Notes: generated by a model from the letters alone, not told the origin. Positions 1 through 7,456 are shown, counted from the first letter of the stretch. The stretch is DNA of 34,255 bases from an uncultured Limnohabitans sp. (GCA_937928195.1 CALEYZ010000010.1:1-34255), one strand, 5' to 3'. Made by a program: numbers and translations.

Positions 1-848
1 GGCCGAGCCAAATCTTGGGCAATTTCTTCGCCGACGCGCTGCTGGGCCGCGGTCAACTGAAAGGGCAAAGCCGCTTTGAGTTGGTCGTGCCAGCCACCCT
101 TTTTGGCTGTCAAGGCAGGTGCACGATGGCGGTCACGCTCTTGCTTGGCCATGTTTTGCGAGAGCTGTTGCGCCAGCAATTCTTCGGCTTTGAGGCGCTG
201 CCAAGCCGGATGGCTTCGGTCTTCTAAGGCGGCAATTGAGGCATCAGGTGCAGGGTGGTGCAGGTAAGTGAGTGCTTGCCGCAAACTGTGAATGGCTTGC
301 CCACGCGGCGCTTTGGGCCAAGCCAGAGAAGGCGGTAAGGACTCGGACAAATCGGCGCGGGACAAGGCGCCGGCAATGGCCCGGCGCAAATAGGCTTGGG
401 GCAAACCGGCCGACGTGGGATACACCGGCGTCAGCACGGCGGGCAAATCGCCCGTGGCCGATTTGAATGCTGGGTGCATCATGGTGCGGCCCAAAAATCC
501 ACCACGGATTTCACCGCGTGCCCGGATCACCTGACCAACGGCCAAGGCCTTTTGCTGGGCTGGGTAAAAGCTGAAGAACCGAAGCACACAGGTGTCCGTG
601 CCATCGTCAACCGTCACCAGCAACTGCCTGCGGGGTCGCAATTGAACTTCACTGGCCGTGATGGTGGCCTCGATTTGCACCGATTCACCCTCGCGTGCGT
701 CTCGCAATTGAACGATGCGAGTTTCGTCTTCGTAGCGCAAAGGGATGTGCAAGGCCAAATCGATGTCGCGCACCAAGCCCATTTTGCGCATCGCTTTTTG
801 CGGCGCAGACAGCGGTTTGGACGGAGACGATGCGGAAATGGCAACCAT
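1..848 (-). CDS. recG: ATP-dependent DNA helicase RecG (N-terminal part, cut by window edge)
   Basis: RecG is the branch-migration helicase that remodels stalled replication forks and Holliday junctions. The minus strand reads open from an ATG at 848 to base 1, giving 282 complete codons with no stop, so the helicase core lies outside the window. What is visible is the N-terminal wedge region. HIPLRYEDETR (residues 34-44) matches the RecG entry motif. An OB-fold-like stretch follows at about 55-120, then the linker PVYPTSAGLPQAYLRRAI (141-158). The helical stretch HPAWQRLKAEELLAQQLS (213-230) and LPFQLTAAQQRVGEEI (261-276) normally lead directly into the Walker A motif. The ATG at 848 is preceded in frame by a TGA eleven codons upstream, which limits the start. 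The N-terminus is a little shorter than in E. coli RecG. It lies 64 bases behind the helix-turn-helix gene and is probably cotranscribed with it. Confidence 0.93.
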   Translation of the reverse strand, partial: MVAISASSPSKPLSAPQKAMRKMGLVRDIDLALHIPLRYEDETRIVQLRDAREGESVQIEATITASEVQLRPRRQLLVTVDDGTDTCVLRFFSFYPAQQKALAVGQVIRARGEIRGGFLGRTMMHPAFKSATGDLPAVLTPVYPTSAGLPQAYLRRAIAGALSRADLSESLPPSLAWPKAPRGQAIHSLRQALTYLHHPAPDASIAALEDRSHPAWQRLKAEELLAQQLSQNMAKQERDRHRAPALTAKKGGWHDQLKAALPFQLTAAQQRVGEEIAQDLAR

Positions 849-912
849 CCCGCCATTGTGCCGTGCGTGCAGCGCAACTCAAGCACCGTTGCTCGGCTAA
901 TTCCTGCAGTGA

Positions 913-1326
913 TCAGGGCAAATGTTCGGCGGCATGCGCCAGAACAAAGGCAGACACAACATCTCGAATGGTTTTGCGTTCGGCCTGAGACAGCGACAAA
1001 TAGCGGTCGACCATTTCTCGGTCTGCCAAGCTCATTTCGCGGGGGCCGGCGTCCATTTCAAAGACATATGTTTTACCCGGCGCTCTTCCAAATCGCAATT
1101 CATCAGGACTGACTTGCAACCATTCGGCCAACACACGTAACTTGTCTTGGGTGGGCATGACCTTTCCCAGCAACCAATTTCGGGCGGTGTGAGGGGTAAT
1201 GCTGCGGCCTTGAAATCGCAAATTGAATGCGTTGGCCACCACCGTGGGTGAAGGCCGCACACCGGCGCTTTCCAAGGCGCTGCGCAAACGATCTGCGAAT
1301 TGTTGAGATTCTGGTACGTGTTGCAT
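913..1326 (-). CDS. Small helix-turn-helix (XRE-like) transcriptional regulator
   Basis: This 137-residue protein has a helix-turn-helix region at about residues 10-76, including RSITPHTARNWLLGKVMPT (41-59) and LRVLAEWLQVSPDELRFG (63-80). That pattern fits lambda-repressor/XRE-type DNA-binding domains, in which the second helix reads target DNA. The C-terminal half, about 85-137, is charged and predicted helical and may serve dimerisation. I do not recognise a specific named family. The gene sits just upstream of recG on the same strand and diverges from queA. Its own start is flanked by a long inverted repeat (1335-1378), which suggests autoregulation. A possible promoter has TTCACT, 17 bases, then TATTAC, with the latter overlapping the repeat arm next to the gene. 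Function and target are inference; the DNA-binding fold is reasonably secure. Confidence 0.8.
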   Translation of the reverse strand: MQHVPESQQFADRLRSALESAGVRPSPTVVANAFNLRFQGRSITPHTARNWLLGKVMPTQDKLRVLAEWLQVSPDELRFGRAPGKTYVFEMDAGPREMSLADREMVDRYLSLSQAERKTIRDVVSAFVLAHAAEHLP

Positions 1327-1334
1327 CGTCGTAC

Positions 1335-1378
1335 AGTAATATCTCGGGTCAGCTTGAAAGTGAATTGAGATAATTACT
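1335..1378. promoter_or_regulatory. Inverted repeat in the divergent regulator/queA promoter region
   Basis: AGTAATATCTC (1335-1345) is mirrored by GAGATAATTACT (1367-1378), with one extra A in the second arm. The arm centres are about 32 bases apart, close to three helical turns. The right arm contains GATAAT with an upstream TG (TGAGATAAT, 1366-1374), an extended -10-like element pointing toward queA. The left arm contains TATTAC on the minus strand, a candidate -10 for the regulator gene. The layout suits a dimeric or tetrameric repressor that closes both promoters. Binding by the adjacent helix-turn-helix protein is inference. Confidence 0.5.
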
Positions 1379-1380
1379 TT

Positions 1381-1420
1381 CTGAAATGTTCATCACATTT
1401 AGCGATGATTTCAGTTTTTT
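1381..1420 (+). terminator. Hairpin with six T in the queA leader (possible attenuator)
   Basis: CTGAAAT (1381-1387) pairs with ATTTCAG (1408-1414), and CATC (1391-1394) pairs with GATG (1404-1407). This gives an 11-bp stem with a three-base bulge and a nine-base loop, followed at once by TTTTTT (1415-1420). That is the outline of an intrinsic terminator. It sits between the candidate queA promoter and the favoured queA start at 1509, so it could act as an attenuator. The stem is A+T-rich, so stability is doubtful. Confidence 0.35.
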
Positions 1421-1508
1421 CAAGAGGCCCCCTGCCAAAGTCTGCATTTTGGACTCATGGGACAATCTCACTTTTCACTTGGAACGGGCCTGTCCGGCCC
1501 TCAAGCAC

Positions 1509-2621
1509 ATGACCATTTCTCTGCCTTTGACCGCCTCAGACGATGCCCAACGTCACTTCAGTTTGAGCGATTTTGATTTTCAACTCCCGCCCGAACTCAT
1601 TGCCCAGCACCCCGCTGCCGAACGCAGCAGCTCAAAATTGCTGGACGGCCTCGGCACAGCCCCCGTCGATCGTATTTTCAAAGCTTTGCCCAGCCTCATG
1701 AACCCCGGCGACTTGCTGGTTTTCAACGACACCCAGGTAGTCAAGGCACGGATCTTTGGCGAAAAGTCGACTGGTGGCAAAGTGGAGCTCCTGATAGAGC
1801 GCGTGTTGCCTGGCCATCAAGTGGTGGCGCACATGAAGGTGAGTAAAAAGCCGCTCATTGGGGGTGTTTTGTACATGGGCAAAGACGAGAAGTCTGGCGC
1901 ACCCGGATTTACGGCCACTCTCACAGGCCGCTGGCCAGATGAAAAAGGTGCGCTTTTTTGCTTTTCACTGAGCGATGAACCGCACGCCTTGATGGCGCAA
2001 TACGGCCACGTGCCGTTGCCACCCTACATCGAGCGTCCCTACGATGGCAGTGCCAGCGAAGCAGACATTGCAGAAGACGAGCGCCGCTATCAAACCGTTT
2101 TTGCTCGCAGTCCTGGTGCGGTGGCAGCCCCCACAGCGGCACTGCATTTTGACGATGCGTTATTGGCCCAATTGAAAGACGTCGGCGTGCAAACGGCCAG
2201 CGTCACCTTGCATGTGGGTGCTGGCACGTTTCAGCCCGTCAAAACAGAAAACATCGCTGAACACACCATGCACCGTGAATGGTATGACGTGCCCGAGCGC
2301 ACGCAGCAAGCTTTGTACGAATGCCGTGCGCGAGGCGGCAAAGTGTGGGCCGTGGGCACCACCTCGGTTCGCACCTTGGAGTCTTGGGCCAAGTCGGGGC
2401 AAGCACAAGGCGATACCCAAATTTTCATCACGCCGGGCTTTGAATTTCAGTGGGTGGACTGTCTGATCACCAACTTCCATCTGCCCAAAAGTACTTTGAT
2501 GATGCTGGTCAGCGCACTGGCCGGATACGACCGGGTGATGGCCTTGTATGCCCACGCCATCGAACAGCGCTACCGTTTTTTCAGTTATGGCGATGCCATG
2601 CTGTTGAAGCGCGCCGCTTGA
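1509..2621 (+). CDS. queA: S-adenosylmethionine:tRNA ribosyltransferase-isomerase QueA
   Basis: QueA transfers and isomerises the ribose of S-adenosylmethionine onto preQ1-tRNA to make epoxyqueuosine in the cytoplasm. Family motifs run through the whole protein: SDFDFQLPPELIAQHPA near the start, VFNDTQVVKAR, PPYIERP, the long block around SPGAVAAPTAALHF, VTLHVGAGTFQPVK, TTSVRTLES, TNFHLPKSTLMMLVSA and the C-terminal YRFFSYGDAMLL. From the ATG at 1509 the protein has 370 residues, slightly longer than the usual 340-360. The frame is open further upstream to an ATG at 1386. That extension (MFITFSDDFSFF...) has no family counterpart and would run through a hairpin, so I chose 1509. No strong ribosome binding site is visible. 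The stop lies 33 bases before tgt, so the two form an operon. Confidence 0.95.
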   Translation: MTISLPLTASDDAQRHFSLSDFDFQLPPELIAQHPAAERSSSKLLDGLGTAPVDRIFKALPSLMNPGDLLVFNDTQVVKARIFGEKSTGGKVELLIERVLPGHQVVAHMKVSKKPLIGGVLYMGKDEKSGAPGFTATLTGRWPDEKGALFCFSLSDEPHALMAQYGHVPLPPYIERPYDGSASEADIAEDERRYQTVFARSPGAVAAPTAALHFDDALLAQLKDVGVQTASVTLHVGAGTFQPVKTENIAEHTMHREWYDVPERTQQALYECRARGGKVWAVGTTSVRTLESWAKSGQAQGDTQIFITPGFEFQWVDCLITNFHLPKSTLMMLVSALAGYDRVMALYAHAIEQRYRFFSYGDAMLLKRAA

Positions 2622-2648
2622 TCGAACTGTGACAACACTTACTTAGAA

Positions 2649-2662
2649 TGAAGCATGCTTCA
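2649..2662. repeat. 14-bp palindrome centred on the tgt start codon
   Basis: TGAAGCATGCTTCA is a perfect palindrome that contains the tgt ATG (2655-2657). As RNA it could fold into a five-pair stem with CAUG as the loop, which would put the start codon in the loop. No convincing Shine-Dalgarno sequence precedes it. Translation may therefore depend on coupling to queA, or the palindrome may be chance. Confidence 0.4.
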
Positions 2663-3827
2663 ATTTGAACTTCTCAAAACCGATCCCCACAGCCACGCGC
2701 GCCGTGGTCAACTGACACTGAACCATGGCGTGGTGCAAACACCCATCTTCATGCCGGTCGGCACCTATGGCACAGTGAAAGGGGTGATGCCCCGCAGCCT
2801 GGAAGAAATGGGCGCGCAAATCATTTTGGGCAACACCTTCCATTTGTGGATGCGCCCTGGCCTGGACATCATGAAGAGTTTTGGCGGCTTGCATGGGTTT
2901 GAACAGTGGCACAAACCCATCCTGACTGATTCAGGTGGTTTTCAGGTGTGGTCCTTGGGCGAAATGCGCAAAATCACCGAAGAAGGCGTGCACTTTTCAT
3001 CGCCTGTGAATGGCGACAAACTGTTCATGTCACCCGAAGTGAGCATGCAAATTCAAACAACGCTGAACTCCGACATCGTGATGCAGCTGGACGAGTGCAC
3101 GCCTTACGAAACCAAAGGCCACCTCACCACTCAAGCCGAAGCACGCAAGTCGATGGAAATGAGTTTGCGCTGGGCCAAGCGCAGCCAAGATGAGTTCAAA
3201 CGTTTGGAAAACCCCAACGCCTTGTTCGGCATTGTGCAAGGGGGCATGTTTGAAAATTTGCGACAAGAATCTCTGGACCACCTGGTGGACATGGACTTTC
3301 CAGGCTACGCCATTGGTGGTGTGAGTGTGGGCGAGCCCAAAGAACAAATGCTGCAAATCATGGCGCACACGCCGCACCGTTTACCAGCCCACAAACCGCG
3401 CTACTTGATGGGTGTGGGCACGCCCGAAGATTTGGTGGAAGGCGTGGCACAAGGCGTTGACATGTTTGACTGCGTCATGCCCACACGCAATGCACGCAAC
3501 GGTACCGTGTTCACACGCTTTGGTGATTTGAAATTGCGCAACGCGCGTCACAAGTCCGACCATCAACCACTGGACACCACCTGCACCTGCCACGCCTGCG
3601 CGGGCAGTTCTGGCGTGTCGTGGGATGACGGCGGTCGCCAAGGTTTCAGCCGCGCGTACTTGCATCACCTCGATCGTTGCGGAGAGATGTTGGGTCCCAT
3701 GCTGACCACCGTCCACAACTTGCACTATTACCTGAACCTCATGAAGGAAGTTCGTGCTGCTTTGGAAGCAGATGGCTTTGCAGCCTTCCAAAGCCAATTC
3801 AAACAAAACCGCGCGCGCGGTGTTTGA
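2655..3827 (+). CDS. tgt: tRNA-guanine transglycosylase Tgt
   Basis: Tgt exchanges guanine-34 in the anticodon of Tyr, His, Asn and Asp tRNAs for preQ1, the step before QueA. The protein has 390 residues with a TIM-barrel pattern. TDSGGFQVWSL holds the general-base Asp (D92). FGIVQGG lies at 191-197. MFDCVMPTRNARNG holds the nucleophile (D272). The zinc ligands are C310, C312 and C315 in CTCHAC and H354 in TVHNL. Family members such as the Zymomonas enzyme have 26 residues between the third Cys and the His. Here there are 39, because a 13-residue Gly/Ser/Asp-rich insertion precedes FSRAYLHHLDRCGEMLG. The gene follows queA by 33 bases and ends 6 bases before the convergent FIST gene. The assignment is firm; whether the insertion matters is open. 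Confidence 0.97.
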   Translation: MLQFELLKTDPHSHARRGQLTLNHGVVQTPIFMPVGTYGTVKGVMPRSLEEMGAQIILGNTFHLWMRPGLDIMKSFGGLHGFEQWHKPILTDSGGFQVWSLGEMRKITEEGVHFSSPVNGDKLFMSPEVSMQIQTTLNSDIVMQLDECTPYETKGHLTTQAEARKSMEMSLRWAKRSQDEFKRLENPNALFGIVQGGMFENLRQESLDHLVDMDFPGYAIGGVSVGEPKEQMLQIMAHTPHRLPAHKPRYLMGVGTPEDLVEGVAQGVDMFDCVMPTRNARNGTVFTRFGDLKLRNARHKSDHQPLDTTCTCHACAGSSGVSWDDGGRQGFSRAYLHHLDRCGEMLGPMLTTVHNLHYYLNLMKEVRAALEADGFAAFQSQFKQNRARGV

Positions 3828-3833
3828 GGTCAC

Positions 3834-5138
3834 TCAGGCGGCTTCGGCTGGTGTGGTGAAAACAGTCAGCACACCGGTGTAGCCATACAGATGGTGATGC
3901 GCTATTTCACCACTGGCAAAAAATCCGACCAAGGGCACATCACCCAACGCGTGGCGCACCCATTGCAATTCAGCGCTGTCGCCGCCAAAGTGAGGTCCTC
4001 CTCGTCCTGAGCAGCTGACATACACTGCGCCAGCAATGCGCCGTGCTGGATGTGGCGCAGCCTCTGCCTCGCTTGCAGCCAGAGCGTGCGCCGTTTCCAT
4101 GCTCAAGGTTTCAGGTTCAAGCTCTTCCCTGATTTCCGCGCAAATTCTGCGCAAATCGGCTTTGGCTGCTTGCAAACTCATTTGACAAAAAGCCAATCGC
4201 TCGCCGGCTTCAACCTGTTCGGCAATGGCAATGCCTTTGCGCGCAGGGTCAAGGCCAATGATGTGGCGCACGCGCACATCGACCCCCAAGCTGCCGGTTC
4301 TGCCAATGGCGAGTTGACCCGCAGAAGTTAAACCCACCAAGGTCGCACGCACGGCAGGCAGGGCTTTTTGAGGATCGCTCAAAGAGACTTGCAAGTCTTC
4401 GAGCAACACATCAAGCGCTGGCTGGCCATCCAATTGGTAAATCACATTGCCTTGCGCTTCCGTAATTTCACGCTCTTTGCTCAGTGGTGCACAGCCCTGC
4501 GTGACGCGCGACAAAATTTGCACCTCGGGTGACCAGGCCACACCACTGAGGCCACCGGTTAAAACTCCTGCATCCAAATCGCCAGGCTCTGCCGTGTTGA
4601 GCGCCTCTTTGAATGGATCAGATGACGTGACATGGTTTGGCGTCTGCCATGCAAACTGCACATTTTGTTTGCGACTGGCGGTGAGGCCGCCAAATACATA
4701 ACCCGAGCGAGTTCGGCCAGCCATTTCGGCAATCAATTCGGCCAAATCAGGTGTTTGCGGATCGGCATGCAACAACGCACTCTGAACGACGAAATCGGTG
4801 GGCAAGGCCTGTGCGCCAGAGAACACGCGGTAATGCGCAGCAGGCACATCGCACAGCATCAAGGCCATACCGGGTTCATCAAAGTATTCGGCATTGTTGG
4901 CGGCCACACCGACACCCACGGTGCCAGCCCAGTCTTTGACCAAAGGCAGCTCTTGCCGCAGGTGCGCCAAGATGGCTTGCGCTTCGTTCGCGTAATGGTC
5001 GGTGATGTAGAGCAAGCCCAAACGCGGTTGAGTTGCATGACCAGGCAAGGTCATTTGCGCGCGCAATTGCGCGATCACCAAGCCAGCCGCCATCTGCCAC
5101 TGCGGATGCGTGGCATGGCCAAAAGGAAACAAACTCAT
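3834..5138 (-). CDS. FIST-domain protein (FIST_N plus FIST_C), putative small-ligand sensor
   Basis: FIST domains are thought to bind small ligands, possibly amino acids, and usually feed signal-transduction systems. This 434-residue protein has the N-terminal FIST region at about residues 35-245, including GLLYITDHYANEAQAIL and GTVGVGVAANNAEYF. The C-terminal region at about 250-430 includes the typical VSCSGRGGPHFGG and VPLVGFFASGEIAHH. I see no kinase, GGDEF or methyl-accepting domain, no signal peptide and no membrane segment, so it is a stand-alone cytoplasmic FIST protein. It starts 8 bases after the phaM stop and is clearly in the same transcript. That link suggests a role connected to carbon storage, but this is inference. 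Its end lies 6 bases from the convergent tgt stop. Confidence 0.88.
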   Translation of the reverse strand: MSLFPFGHATHPQWQMAAGLVIAQLRAQMTLPGHATQPRLGLLYITDHYANEAQAILAHLRQELPLVKDWAGTVGVGVAANNAEYFDEPGMALMLCDVPAAHYRVFSGAQALPTDFVVQSALLHADPQTPDLAELIAEMAGRTRSGYVFGGLTASRKQNVQFAWQTPNHVTSSDPFKEALNTAEPGDLDAGVLTGGLSGVAWSPEVQILSRVTQGCAPLSKEREITEAQGNVIYQLDGQPALDVLLEDLQVSLSDPQKALPAVRATLVGLTSAGQLAIGRTGSLGVDVRVRHIIGLDPARKGIAIAEQVEAGERLAFCQMSLQAAKADLRRICAEIREELEPETLSMETAHALAASEAEAAPHPARRIAGAVYVSCSGRGGPHFGGDSAELQWVRHALGDVPLVGFFASGEIAHHHLYGYTGVLTVFTTPAEAA

Positions 5139-5146
5139 GAAGGGTC

Positions 5147-5803
5147 TTAAGTGACGTTGTCTGCGCTTTTGGCAGCAGCAGTTTTGGAAGCAGTACCTGC
5201 TTTCTTAGCGCGCGCAGGCCGTTTGGCTGCAGCCTTCTTTGAGGCCGCTTTGGGCGCCTCTTTCATGGCCTTGGCTGCTACGTCTTTGACGGCAGCAGCA
5301 GCGATGTTTTGAAATTGCTGCGTGAGCGAGCCCCACCACTGCATCGGATCCACGGCAGGTGTTTCTTTGCCAGCGGCAGCGCTCTCTGATTTGTCAGAGG
5401 CTGTGCTGGATGGTGTCGATGGTGGCGCAGTTTGTGATTCGCTGGCCTGCGCTTCGCGACCCGCATTCAGATCTGGCATCTTGGCTGTGAAGGCTTTGGC
5501 GAGATCGGCCATGTTCACGTTCATGCCCTGCAAGGTCGACAAGGTCATCTTTTGAACTTCCAAAGCTTGAATGGTGGCTTTGAGGGCATTGGTGTTTTGT
5601 TCCAACCAAAACTGCACCGTCTTGAGCTCTTGAATTCGTTTGTCCAATTCCTCGACGTTCAGGGTGGGCGCCACCCAACTGGCCATGTTGGGCATGCCTT
5701 GGGGCGAGCCTTTGGCGCCGGGGTTGGCGGCCTGACCCAAATTTTGTAAAAAATCAAAACCAGGTACAAATTTTCCAAAACCGAAGGCGGATGAGTCGCT
5801 CAT
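5147..5803 (-). CDS. phaM: PhaM-family polyhydroxyalkanoate granule regulatory protein
   Basis: PhaM proteins activate the PHB synthase PhaC and tether storage granules to the nucleoid. The 218-residue product has the expected three parts. The N-terminus carries the conserved GFDFLQNL (15-22). The central region has WVAPTLNVEELDKRIQELK (43-61) and VQFWLEQN (63-70), followed by a helical stretch probably used in oligomerisation. After a Ser/Thr/Pro-rich linker (about 110-155), the C-terminal tail at 180-215 is rich in Ala and Lys, with KKAAAKRPARAKKAG resembling the DNA-binding repeats of PhaM and histone H1-like proteins. A strong AGGAG lies six bases before the ATG. It is followed by the FIST gene with an 8-base gap. 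It implies that the host can make polyhydroxybutyrate. Confidence 0.88.
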   Translation of the reverse strand: MSDSSAFGFGKFVPGFDFLQNLGQAANPGAKGSPQGMPNMASWVAPTLNVEELDKRIQELKTVQFWLEQNTNALKATIQALEVQKMTLSTLQGMNVNMADLAKAFTAKMPDLNAGREAQASESQTAPPSTPSSTASDKSESAAAGKETPAVDPMQWWGSLTQQFQNIAAAAVKDVAAKAMKEAPKAASKKAAAKRPARAKKAGTASKTAAAKSADNVT

Positions 5804-5925
5804 GGTGTGCTCCTGAAAGAAGGTCTTGGGCAGAAGCTTAACGCATCGCTAAAAATAGCGTCAACTCGGGGACGCCAAACCGTCCATTCTGCGCATAAGC
5901 TTGCCTTTTTAAACAGGAGACACAC
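5804..5925. promoter_or_regulatory. Divergent promoter region between phaM and the GST-like gene
   Basis: The 122-base gap separates two divergent genes, each with a good ribosome binding site (AGGAG for phaM, GGAG before the ATG at 5926). A small perfect hairpin, CGCTA-AAAA-TAGCG (5847-5860), sits near the middle. No clear -35/-10 pair can be assigned on either strand. Confidence 0.4.
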
Positions 5926-6576
5926 ATGCTGACACTCTGCGGCTTTGGCGCCAGCAACTATCACAACAAAGTGAAATTGGCTTTATTGGAAAAGGGCGTA
6001 GCCTTTGAAGAAGAGTTGGTATGGGTTGGTGAAACCGACCCCTTGGCCAGTCCTTTGGGCAAAGTGCCCTATTTGAAAACCGCCCAAGGCACCCTGTGTG
6101 AATCTTCCGTGATGTTGGATTACATCGAGCAGGCGTACCCTGCACACCCCCTGATGCCTCAAGACGCATTTGCGGCAGCCAAGGTCCGTGAATTGATGAC
6201 GTTCTTGGATTTGCACCTCGAGTTGGTGGCACGCAATCTGTACCCAGAAGCTTTCTTTGGCGGCAAAGTCAGCGATTCAGTGAAAGAAAAAGTAGGCGCC
6301 CAACTTGAGAAAAACGTGGCGGCATTTGCCAAATTGGCACAATTCAAACCCTTCATTGCTGGCACCGAATTGAGCTTGGCCGACTGCACCGCCGCGGTTC
6401 ATTTGCCTTTGATCACAGCGGTCACCAAAACCATTTATGGCCGCGACTTTTTGGTCGACTTGCCCGTGAAAGATTACATGAAGATGTGGTCAGAGCGTCC
6501 CAGCATGCAGCGCGTGCATGCCGATCGCAAAGTGAGCAACGAGCTCTTCATGTCACGAATGAAGAGCAAGGCTTGA
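5926..6576 (+). CDS. Glutathione S-transferase family protein
   Basis: This 216-residue soluble protein has the two-domain glutathione transferase layout. Residues 1-76 form the thioredoxin-like domain, starting MLTLCGFGASNYHNKVKLAL, with the cis-proline loop GKVPYLKT and the glutathione-binding ESSVMLDYIEQAYP. Residues 85-205 form the all-helical domain, with FIAGTELSLADCTAAVHLPL matching the N-capping box region of the family. Ser or Tyr near residues 9-11 could activate glutathione. Substrate cannot be read from sequence. Members act in detoxification, in opening aromatic or dehalogenated intermediates, or as stress proteins. The start is fixed by GGAG six bases upstream. It stands alone, convergent with the crotonase gene. 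Confidence 0.88.
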   Translation: MLTLCGFGASNYHNKVKLALLEKGVAFEEELVWVGETDPLASPLGKVPYLKTAQGTLCESSVMLDYIEQAYPAHPLMPQDAFAAAKVRELMTFLDLHLELVARNLYPEAFFGGKVSDSVKEKVGAQLEKNVAAFAKLAQFKPFIAGTELSLADCTAAVHLPLITAVTKTIYGRDFLVDLPVKDYMKMWSERPSMQRVHADRKVSNELFMSRMKSKA

Positions 6577-6602
6577 AGTTTCAATCGATGTTTTGAGTTC
6601 AG

Positions 6603-7421
6603 TTAAAACTGCGGAGGGCGGCGAGCACGCAAACTGGCCACCCCTTCTTGCACGTCAGGGCCCGCAAAGCCCATGAACTCAAGCGCCAAAGAAGCATCAA
6701 AGCTGGGGCCTGCTTGGCGCAACCAGTTGTTCAATGCGTACTTGGTCCAGCGAATGGCGGTTTGGCTGCCACTGGCAAGCCTGTCGGCCACCTCATAAGC
6801 CTTGGGCAGCAATTCTGAATCATCCACCGTCAAAGACACCAAACCCATGCGCTCAGCCTCTTCGCCGCTCACGGGCTCACACAGCAGCAAGTAATATTTG
6901 GCTTTGGCCATGCCACACAGCAAGGGCCAGATGATGGCCGCATGGTCACCGGCAGCCACACCCAAGCGCGTATGACCATCCACAATTTTGGCGGTCTTGG
7001 TGGCAATGGAAATGTCGGCCAGCAAACCCGCCACCAAACCAGCACCCACCGCAGGGCCGTGCATGGCACTGACAATGGGTTTGTCGCAATTGATCACGTT
7101 GTAGACCAAGTCACGCGCCTCTTTCCAAACGCGACTGCGCACTTCGAAATCACGCGCCATGTCTTCGACCAGGGTCAAATCACCGCCACCCGAGAAGCCC
7201 AAGCCTTCGCCACGAAGCACGGCGGCACGCACCGTTTCATCGCGTGACACATCGCGCCAAATTTCTGCCAATTCCCAATGGCCGTCATGACCCGCTGTGG
7301 GCAGTTTGCCATTGCCACCAGGGCCATCGGCTTTCATTTGAATGTCTAACACCGCATCGTTGGCACCTCTGCGGGTGATGCGAAGTGTTTGGTATCTGCT
7401 GTAGTCAACGGCCTGCGTCAT
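6603..7421 (-). CDS. Enoyl-CoA hydratase/isomerase family protein (crotonase fold)
   Basis: Crotonase-fold enzymes hydrate, isomerise or cleave acyl-CoA thioesters through an oxyanion hole. The 272-residue product shows both oxyanion-hole segments: LRGEGLGFSGGGDL and KPIVSAMHGPAVGAGLVAGL. RLGVAAGDHAAIIWPLLCG follows, where classical hydratases carry the second catalytic Glu. Here that position looks like Gly-Asp-His. The first Glu region is also not classical. I therefore do not assign simple 2-enoyl-CoA hydratase activity; an isomerase, hydrolase or lyase variant is equally possible. The C-terminus (SLALEFMGFAGPDVQEGVASL followed by RARRPPQF) is typical of the superfamily. AGGAG precedes the ATG. 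It is transcribed alone, divergent from the dksA-like gene. Confidence 0.85.
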   Translation of the reverse strand: MTQAVDYSRYQTLRITRRGANDAVLDIQMKADGPGGNGKLPTAGHDGHWELAEIWRDVSRDETVRAAVLRGEGLGFSGGGDLTLVEDMARDFEVRSRVWKEARDLVYNVINCDKPIVSAMHGPAVGAGLVAGLLADISIATKTAKIVDGHTRLGVAAGDHAAIIWPLLCGMAKAKYYLLLCEPVSGEEAERMGLVSLTVDDSELLPKAYEVADRLASGSQTAIRWTKYALNNWLRQAGPSFDASLALEFMGFAGPDVQEGVASLRARRPPQF

Positions 7422-7447
7422 AGGGTCTCCTGATGGATGGGTGTTAA

Positions 7448-7456
7448 TTTATAGCA
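7448..7456 (-). promoter_or_regulatory. Extended -10 promoter element for the crotonase gene
   Basis: On the minus strand the sequence reads TGCTATAAA, a TG-n-TATAAA extended -10 element. It would start transcription at about 7441, leaving a leader of about 20 bases with the AGGAG site. No good -35 box lies 16-18 bases upstream, as is common for extended -10 promoters. Confidence 0.45.

Noticed and set aside
396..1112. A 238-residue plus-strand open frame at the left end
   Set aside because: It overlaps recG and the regulator gene, both of which carry clear family motifs; its own translation has none.
1386..1508. QueA starting at 1386 with a 41-residue extension
   Set aside because: The extension has no counterpart in the family and would have to translate through a terminator-like hairpin; the ATG at 1509 fits better.
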